64,000 nt of DNA from Capra hircus (taxonomy: Eukaryota; Chordata; Mammalia; Artiodactyla; Bovidae). Shown piece by piece: positions 56,290 to 64,000 of the stretch; the first letter of the stretch is position 1, and every line of letters starts with the position of its first letter. The translations under genes and the position numbers were made by a program. Under the pieces are notes generated by a model, which was not told the origin of the DNA, ran no database searches, and saw nothing but the letters and a program-made list of their open reading frames with translations. Location of the stretch: the NCBI RefSeq assembly GCF_001704415.2, contig NC_030823.1:75020458-75084457 (forward strand), given 5' to 3'.

Positions 56290-57620
56290 ATATTTATGTA
56301 CCCAACACTGGAGCACCTAAATATATAAAGCAAATATTAACAGACGTAAAGGGGGAAATTGACAGTGATACAGTAATAGTAGGGAACTTACACCAATGGA
56401 TAGATCATACAGACAGAAAATAACGAAACACACTGGCTTTAACACATTAGGCCACATGGACACACAGAGAACGTTCCACCCCAAAGCAGAATACACGTTC
56501 AAGTGCACATGAACATCGAACATTCTCTGGGACAGATCACATGCTAGGCCCCAAAACCCTCAAATTTAAAAGGACTGAAATACCAAACATTCTTCCTGAA
56601 CACACTAGTAGAAAACTGGAAACAAATTACCACAAGAAAACTGGAAGAAGCAAAACTCACAAAGACAAAGCAACATGCTACTAAACAACCAAGGGGTCAA
56701 TGAAGAAATCAGAGGAAATGTCAATAAGGTACTCGGAAATAAATGAAAGTGAAAAAACACTGTTCCCAAACTGATGGGATTCAGGAAAAGCAGTTCTAAA
56801 AGGAAAGTTTATAGCAACACAGACCTACCTCATGAAAAAAAAAAATTTATATACACAGTCTAACTTTATATCTAAAACACCTAGAGAAAAGAAAAAGCCC
56901 TAAGTTAGCAGAAGGAAGAAACCAATATAGATCAGAGTACAAATAAAATAGAGTCTATGAGAACGGAAAAGATCAATGAAACTAGGACCTAGTTCTTTGA
57001 GAAGCAAACACAGTTGATAGACCTTTAGCCAAAACCATCAAGGAAAAAAGAGGGCCCAAATCAATAAGATAAGAAATGAAAGAGAAGTTACAACCAACAT
57101 GAAGACTCATGGGACTACTCATATACCAACAAACTGGACAACCGGGAAGAAACAGATAAATTCCTAGATGCATGCCATCTTCCGAGACTAAATGGGGGAA
57201 GAGACAAAAAATCTAAACTGACTAATTACTAACAGTGAAACTAAATCAGTAATTAAAAAAAAGAAAAACTCCCAACAAACAAAAGTCCTGGGCCAGAAGT
57301 CTTCACAGGTGAATTCTACCAAACATTTAGAGAAGAGTTAATAATACCTATCCTCCTCAGAGTACTCAAAAAAATTACAAAGGGGGGGAATGCTTCTAAA
57401 CTTATTCTAAAGGCCAGCATTACCCTGATACCAAAACAAGACAAAGATATTACAAAGTAGAAACTGAATTCTATTTTTTTCAAAATAGAAAATTACAGGC
57501 TAATATTCCCGATGAACATAGATGCAGAAATTCTCAACAAAATACTAGCAAACCAAATCCAAGAATACATTAAAAGGATCATATACCATGGTTAAGGGAC
57601 TTCTACAGATGCAAGAGTGG
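56290..57620 (+). mobile_element. L1 ORF2 internal fragment
   Basis: Plus-strand ORF2 text from the endonuclease part ('caatggatagatcatacagacag', 'tctgggacagatcacatgctagg') to the early RT region ('gaattctaccaaacatttagag', 'ccctgataccaaaacaagacaaagat'). It lies 3' of an L1 3' end in the same orientation, so it is a separate copy or a rearranged one. It is frame-broken. Confidence 0.85.
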
Positions 57621-57774
57621 TTTAATACCAACAAATCAATCCATGGGCTGATGAGTGACAGAAAGGAAAGAATGAATAGATGAATACGTCTTATAACCCC
57701 TGCTGGGAATGTGTAGTAAGTTTCTCCAGAATTTTGGTAATTAGCAATGCTATTTGGGACTTGTAGTATCATTT
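57621..57774. other. Short intronic spacer
   Basis: Unassigned sequence between L1 and a Bov-tA. Confidence 0.4.
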
Positions 57775-57962
57775 GTGGCTCATGGTAAAGAATCTGCCTG
57801 CAGTGGGTTCGACCCCTGGGTCGGGAGGATCCCCTGGAGAAGGCAACTGCTAACCAATCAAGTATTCTTGCCTGGAAAATTCCATGACAGAGGAACGCAG
57901 TGAGCTATGCAGTCCATGGGGTCACAAAGAATCGGACACGACTGAGTGACTAACTCTTCCAC
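57775..57962 (+). mobile_element. Bov-tA SINE with deletion in the head
   Basis: ggctcatggtaaagaatctgcctgcagtgggttcgacccctgg shows a tRNA-like head lacking the 'caatgcaggagaccc' part. The body and the tail cggacacgactgagtgacta are present. Confidence 0.9.
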
Positions 57963-59696
57963 TTTACAAGTTTAAGATATGTGAGTTAAAGAGAAGTCTG
58001 GGAAATGGCCTAGAAACACAACTATCACAAGATTATTTCTCTGGGAAAAATATATTTTACCCACTCCCTCCAGAACTCACAATCCTCTGATTCTAAAGAC
58101 AAGCTGTTATTATCACACTGACCTCTGTGTACACTTACTTTTATGTCAGCTGTGGGTGTTGCATTTAATTTTGATTAAAAACAAAACAAAAATCAGAAAC
58201 TATGAGGGAGCTGGGACTTCATGCTGCTATTTAACAAATCATCATTGACTATGCAAGAAGATAATAAACATAACTTAGTATGTATGTTTATAGCATACTT
58301 TGCGAAGCTCTCTCTCTCACACACTGGGCTAGGTTGTAAGAATATAGAGTTGAATCAGGTTGAGTCTCTTGTCTTTGGCAGCTCTAACGAACCTCACAGT
58401 AAGTCTGGAGGGACACCAGGGAGGCCCTGTCACTGCTCAAGGTCACATACCTTATCAAGAACAAGAACCAGAAAGAGGAACCTGGTCTGCTGCCAGCCCC
58501 CTGTTCATCTTCCACAAGTTGCTTTCACATTCTCCAATCTGCCTGCGCATACCGCAGATTCTCAGTTACTGTTTTGCTAACTACAGCTTTTTCTCTTCTA
58601 ATGAAGCCCTCGCTTTCCCACACTCTAAGTCATTTAAATCATAAACATTTCACAAGTAACTCTGAATTTAATTTTACATTTTTAGCCAGGCCAGGGTTCT
58701 ATCAATTTCTACATACACAGGGGTGTTAAACAGTATAACTTATCACCATGACTTAACATAAGTTTTTCACAACAGAATGAGAATTAGAAACAAAAATGGT
58801 TAATATAATGCTTTGCTCTCTACGAGTGTTCAGTTCTGACTAACCAAAATAAGCTTCTAATTAGCAGCTATCACATAAGTATATTCAGTAATTCACTTGG
58901 AACTGCAATCTCCATACACAGAATGAAGTTAACAGTGTCCAAACCCACAGTGAATGTGTCAACTGCTTGACTACTTCATATCACATAACTGTTAAAGTCA
59001 CACACACAAAAAAACAGAAAAATAATTACACTCTGATTAACATTAAGATAGAGGGAAATCAGAGCATATGCAACAAAAGTACCATCAGCTCCGGAGCTCA
59101 CGTGAACCCAGAGTTTCTCTCCATCACCGTTTCTGGTGGCCTTGGACTTGGGTACAGCGCTTTCAGAATTGTTTCCAGCACACCAGGGACATAGGACACA
59201 GGCAAAGAGACCTGGTCCCAGTTTTATAAACGGAAGTCTCTGATGGGTAACTGGCGGGAGGTCAGCTTAGACTGCAGTGCTCTGTGTGCCCTTCAGGGTG
59301 TGAACTGTACACAGCCGACTCCAGGACACCTTCGTTTGGACTCAAAGCACAGGTGCAGCATCACTGAAAACCTGCGCACAGAACTAGACAGCAAACTACG
59401 ACTAGGAAGCAAATTCAACCTCACACACAGAAAAACGAAAAATAGATACATTTTAGTACAACTGACTCCAGTTTCTGAAAACATGTGATATTATTTTTCT
59501 AACTATAATGATTAATAGATCCCAGTGGAATGGATTTTGTATACTGTAAGTACTCAGAGAAAACTTCTCTTTCAGGTCTGGATAGGAATTTCACAGTAAT
59601 GGGTGTACAGTGGGAGAGTTCCCAAGGGCCAATGAACATTTCATCATAAGTTATTACCTAGAACTCCCTAAAATACGCGCCAAGACAGTCATTAAA
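57963..59696. other. Intronic unique sequence
   Basis: 1.7 kb without recognisable young repeats. A plus frame of 119 codons (58221-58580) and one of 94 codons (58360-58644) overlap in different phases and show no domain. Confidence 0.45.
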
Positions 59697-59895
59697 AAAA
59701 AGTTGCTCAGTCATGTCCGACTCTGACCCCACGGACTTGTAGCCCACCCAGCTCCTCTGTCTGTAGGATTTCCCAGGCAAGAACTCTGGAGTGGGTTGCC
59801 ATTCTCTTCTCCAGGGGATCTCCTGACCTGGGGATTGACCCTGGGTCTCCTGCACTGCAGGGCGATTCTTTACTGCCTGAGTCACCTGAGTCAGT
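59697..59895 (-). mobile_element. Bov-tA SINE
   Basis: Reversed element: aaaaagttgctcagtcatg, ttcccaggcaagaactctgg, ccattctcttctccagggg, ctgcactgcagggcgattc and ctgcctgagtcacctga. It is the one minus-strand SINE in this intron, in the sense direction of the gene. Confidence 0.9.
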
Positions 59896-60594
59896 CGTAA
59901 TAGAGCTTATAATTGGGAACTGGGAGCTTTTTTTAAAAAAAAATGAAATAGATTGAGAAAAAGTGAGAGAAAGAAAAAATGGCTCTGTCTTTAAAAAACC
60001 TGCATAGATATTATTTTCAAGTGTGCACCAAAGGACATAACAAGGTACCCACACCCGGAAAACCAGCCTGTGTGCCAGGCAGCCTTCCCCATTCCCCGCC
60101 CCAGCCACCTTGCATCTGCTCTGTGCCGTTACAGAAGCTGCTCTCCTTTCTCTTCCGTAAATGTTTATGAAAAAGGGGAAAGGCTTCTTTCCTTTCTGTT
60201 TCTTTAACTTACTGACAAATGAAAGCAGACCGTGGCCCTGTGTTCTGTCCCTCTTACCTCTGGGGAGCATTACTGGCCTGAAACGCAGCTTCTGCGTGTC
60301 CATCAAGTTAGCAGTTGCCCCCGGTTCCCTCTGCTCTGACCCACAAGACATCGCCAAGGCCCCACCTTCCAGCGCCTGATACCTGCTGGTGTCACTCCAC
60401 CACAGGGCCTTTGCTCAGACTGGGGGCCCTGCCTTCCAGCCCCCGCTTAACGCTGGTCCCCTTCTCCCAACCCCACTATCTCTGTCATCACACATCCACT
60501 CTCGTGCATAAATCTGTAACTTACCACCCGCGTGTGAATCTCTTTCCTCTTGCCTTGTACAGCAAGTCTCTGAACTGCTGACAGAGGCATCTCT
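59896..60594. other. Intronic sequence with an L2-like trace
   Basis: Around 60395-60450 the string ccaccacagggcctttgctc resembles the end of an ancient L2 element. Otherwise nothing is assigned. Confidence 0.4.
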
Positions 60595-61235
60595 TTAAAA
60601 CTACCATATGGCAATTCCACTACTGGGCATATACCCTGAGAAAACCGTGATTCAAACAGACACACGTACCCCGATGTTCACTGCAGCACTATTTACAGTA
60701 ACAAGGACACGGAAGCAACCTGGATTTCCACTGGCAGACGAGTGGATACGGAAGTTGTGGCACACAGATACAATGGAACAGTACTCGGCCATAAAAAAGG
60801 AGCGAATGTGAGTCTGTCAAACTGAGGTGGATGAACCTAGAACCTGTTGTACAGAGTGAAGGAAGTCAGCAAAACAAACATCATACATTAACACATCTTT
60901 ATGGGATCTATAAACAGAAAAATGGTACAGATGAACCCATTTGCAGGGAAGAAATCCCGACATAGAGAACGGATTTGTGGACACAGGGGCTTAAGGAAGA
61001 GGGTGGGATGAACGGAGAAAGTAGCACCAACATACATGCACGACCGCATGTGAAACAGGGCTGCTGGGGACCCGTGTGTGACACAGCCCAGCCCGCGCCC
61101 TGCGACGACCTAAGGGGGGAGTGCCCCGCAGGCAGGGGACGCACACACAGACACACGCAGGGCTGAGTCACGCTGCTGACGGCAGGAGCCAGCAGGAGGC
61201 TGTGACGCAGCTATCCTCCAGTGAAAAGGATAGAT
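60595..61235 (+). mobile_element. L1 3' end
   Basis: Plus-strand L1 from 'accatatggcaattccactactggg' through 'gatgttcactgcagcactatttac' to 'gcagctatcctccagtgaaaagg'. It is richer in CpG than the other copies. Confidence 0.88.
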
Positions 61236-62444
61236 CCAGGCAAACACGCCGCCGCCCCGCTCCTCCGCAAAGGAACCCTTCAGTGGCTCCTCACTGCTTT
61301 CAGGGTAAACCTCCTCTTCCTCACACTTCCAACCATCTCCCCTCCCGGGCACGCGTGTGTCCGACAGCCTGGTCCCCGAGGGCAGGCCCCTCGCTCGTTT
61401 CTCTCTCAGCCCCTCAGGATCATGCCGCGTGGGGTCCACACTCGTGTCAGGAAATCTGCAGAAGACTTAGAAAGGAGCTAAAGATGACGGTGGGTCCTGT
61501 CAGCACTGTCTGGATGCTGCTGAGGAGACCCTGCGTGCGTGTGTTCACCTGATTCTAGCCCACAGGGCTCTGTGTCTTTCACTGTCATTCGCGACCTGCC
61601 CACGACACAACCGCATGCACTGCGTAGCCAAGGCCTTATCTGCAGCCACCGCTGTGGACCACGGGCTGCAGACGCATGGAGCTGATGCCTGTGGATGCTC
61701 CTGCCTCCAGGAGACCCACACAGCCCCCGCCTCACAGCCTCAAAGGTGCCTTGCCCACTGGATCAGAGGATCTCAAGAGGAATTCACCCCAATCTGTCAC
61801 TGTTTCAGGTGAAACATATTTTTACCCGGGAGAAAGCTTTCTTGGGCTTAGTTTCCTAACCTTCACGTAGCAAATAAACAGAGACTTTCATCGGCCCAGT
61901 CTGACACTTCTCATGAAAACTTCCAGAAATGAGTTAGATTCTGTGGCCTTAGCTGGTCTATACCGAATGATTCTAGGTTCACAAAGCTCTTATGTAAATA
62001 ATCAGGTCAAATCTAATGAAACAGCCCTCTTTCTGTGATTGAGAATAATCTCTGAGGTCCTGATAATCGCACGTGGGGAGACTGCCAGGAAAGCTGTAAA
62101 AGATCCTGGAGTGGCCCCAGATTGCTGGTGTGCTTTCCCGGGAACGTTAGGAGTGCCGTCAGGCGTCTCACGGCGGGCTCGCCGGACACTCCGGAGGTCT
62201 GCGGTGTCCACAGGCTCCGTTTATAACCCCGCGGCAGCCGGAGGCACCTGGCGGAGGCTGATGGCGGCAGGAATGCCTCCGTCCACAGAGACGCCCGTCT
62301 CGCGGAGCTGCAGTTACTCCAGGGCAGACAAGGGTGGTTCTGGTGTCTGTCAGCACATGTGTTTCAGGACTCCTGACTGTCTGTCTGTCTGTTTTATGGA
62401 CTACCCAACCAGTTTTCTTATCAACTTCTCGTGATAAGAAAACA
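61236..62444. other. CpG-rich intronic segment
   Basis: Patches at about 61240-61450 and 62150-62340 are dense in CG dinucleotides compared with the AT-rich neighbours. The text ggctcctcactgctttcagg near 61280 recalls an ancient L2. No exon with valid splice sites is supported. A regulatory role is possible but unproven. Confidence 0.4.
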
Positions 62445-62922
62445 CGTATTGCCAACAAAGGTCCATCTAGTCAAGGCTATGGTTTTTCCTGTGGTCATGT
62501 ATGGATGTGAGAGTTGGACTGTGAAGAAAGCTGAGGGCCGAAGCATTGATGCTTTTGAACTGTGGTGTTGGAGAAGACTCTTGAGAGTCCCTTGGACTGC
62601 AAGGAGATCTAACCAGTCCATTCTAAAGGAGATCAGTCCTGGGTGTTCATTGGAAGGACTGATACTAAAGCTGAAACTCCAGTACTTTGGCCACCTCATG
62701 CAAAGAGTTGACTCATTGGGAAAGACTCTGATGCTGGGAGGGATTGGGGGCAGGAGGAGAAGGGGACAACAGAGGATGAGATGGCTGGATGGCATCACGG
62801 ACTCAATGGACATGAATCTGAGTGAACTCTGGGAGTTGGTGATGGACAGGGAGGCCTGGCGTGCTGTGATTCATGGGATTGCAAACAGTTGGGACATGAC
62901 TGAGCGACTGAACTGAACTGAA
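62445..62922 (+). mobile_element. BovB 3' end
   Basis: From ttgccaacaaaggtccatct to gcgactgaactgaactgaa. A plus frame at 62431-62916 (161 codons) stays open across it but lacks the RT core, so it is only the C-terminal remnant. Confidence 0.92.
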
Positions 62923-64000
62923 TGTAAAAATGATGGCACTGTGCTAAGGGGCCGATATGGGCATCTTCAGCATCTACGAGTGTTACACTCATTAATTCAG
63001 CAAAGCTTAGAGAAACACTCCTTTGAAAGGACACCAGGCACTGGGCTACATGCTAGGATGAGGATGACTGAGAACAGGGCTCCTTGCCCTCATGGAGACT
63101 GTGATCTAGTTAAGGAAATGTGAATTAAATTGAATAAAATGAGCCTACCAGGATGACCACAGGAGCTGGTACTAAGTTATGGCTGCAGTGAGGAATGTGA
63201 CCTCATCAGGGAGACCAAGGGATGGCTTCGCATGAAAAACGTCTGAGTTGAGCTCTGAAAGCTCAGTAGGAATTAAGATGATAAGAAGAAGTAAAACATG
63301 CAAAGGTTCTGTGGTGGGACGACCAGGGCCGACACAATGGACTCAAAGATGCTTATGGTGTCCCAGGGGTCAGAGCCTGGGTGGAGCACAGGGTTACTGA
63401 AGGGCCCGCTGGCGTTGCAGTTACCCTGCTGGCCACTAGATGGCAGGTGCATACTAAGGTGCACGGCTGGACCAGCAAAGTCTTAGGCAGGTCACAGGAA
63501 GTGGGGGATCAGAGGCCCAGAAGGGAAGGGTGGGCGGGGAGAGACCCTGCCTTTCAGACCCTGATGATGGAGGGCAGCAGCTACCACACCTCACTGTAGG
63601 CATTCTCAGCACCTCTTCACGCCACAAACACCCACTGCACACATGCTACCGTCTTCTGTGCTGCAGGCGCACAAGAAAAGACGATGTTCCTGCCTCTCGA
63701 GATGTTTTTAAAAGGATGAACATGCTGAATACTGAATGTAATAAAGCACCTACAAATATCAACATACTCTTCCACGGATATAACTGCTCTCAGCGTTTTG
63801 ATCACCGATGAAAACTTATTAAGTGCCATTAATACTGATCATGACTCACGTCCAACTGTAACATTCCTAATAAGTAGGTGCTGTTAACAGACGAAAAGTA
63901 CTAACAACACAGGATCGTGACTACATCCTTTAAGTAATGGTGAACTCTGCGATCAACAAGGAGGTCTCAAAGTCCCTCTGAGCTGCACAGACCTGGTGCC
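62923..64000. other. Intronic sequence with an ancient repeat trace
   Basis: Around 63030-63260 phrases such as 'caccaggcactgggctac', 'ccttgccctcatggagactgtgatctag' and 'tctgagttgagctctgaaag' recall an ancient mammalian interspersed repeat. No exon is recognised up to the right edge. Confidence 0.4.

Larger units (their letters stand above)
53932..64000 (-). other. DENND1B: DENND1B intron (partial, runs off the window)
   Basis: No exon of the DENN module or its linker was found to the right of 53931 on the minus strand. The sequence is therefore read as one intron of at least 10 kb. It holds three Bov-tA, several plus-strand L1 pieces, one BovB and CpG-rich patches. Confidence 0.6.

Noticed and set aside
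62431..62916. 161-codon plus frame near the right edge as an exon
   Set aside because: It is the 3' coding remnant of BovB with its diagnostic tail.

Overview
The window is nuclear DNA from a ruminant, almost certainly a bovid. BovB (RTE) LINEs, Bov-tA and Bov-A2 SINEs, CHR SINEs, ruminant-type L1 and an ERV-K-like LTR with TGCCGGG/CCCGGCA ends are all present, and the only host gene is split by introns. Sheep, goat and cattle cannot be separated by eye. No bacterial-type operon, CRISPR array, rRNA gene or functional tRNA gene is visible.

Positions 1-42137 are an intergenic transposon graveyard with several generations nested inside each other. An old minus-strand class I endogenous retrovirus (883-10138) sits inside an L1. 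It still shows two LTRs, a purine tract, a primer-binding site close to the tRNA-Ile type, and relics of gag (capsid, one intact zinc knuckle) and pol (reverse transcriptase, integrase C-terminus). It has itself been hit by an L1, a BovB, a hAT-like miniature transposon, a second L1 piece with a Bov-tA, and a CHR SINE. From about 10.1 to 35.6 kb minus-strand L1 copies alternate with BovB, SINE and LTR insertions, many with visible target-site duplications (TSDs). A nearly full-length, frame-broken L1 (35639-41308) lies inside an older L1 and is flanked by an 18-bp TSD.

Positions 42138-45009 are low-repeat intergenic sequence. From about 45010 to the right edge lies the 3' part of a minus-strand gene that I identify as DENND1B, a DENN-domain Rab35 exchange factor. 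Three coding exons are resolved with consensus splice sites and matching phases: 53931-53855 (77 nt), 53003-52787 (217 nt) and 51118-50624 (164 codons plus TAA). Together they encode the last 262 or so residues, the disordered tail after the DENN module. They are followed by a probable 3' UTR of about 5.6 kb ending near an AATAAA at 45033-45028. The sequence to the right of 53932 is intron carrying L1, Bov-tA and BovB inserts and CpG-rich patches. Earlier exons were not found and should lie beyond 64000.

The most notable points are the GC-rich, Gly/Ala/Pro/Arg-enriched final DENND1B exon, the provirus with complete boundary signals, a hAT-like element inside that provirus, an inversion-type BovB, a solo LTR with a 6-bp duplication, and the opposite L1 strand bias of intergenic and intronic sequence. 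I see no previously undescribed molecular system.
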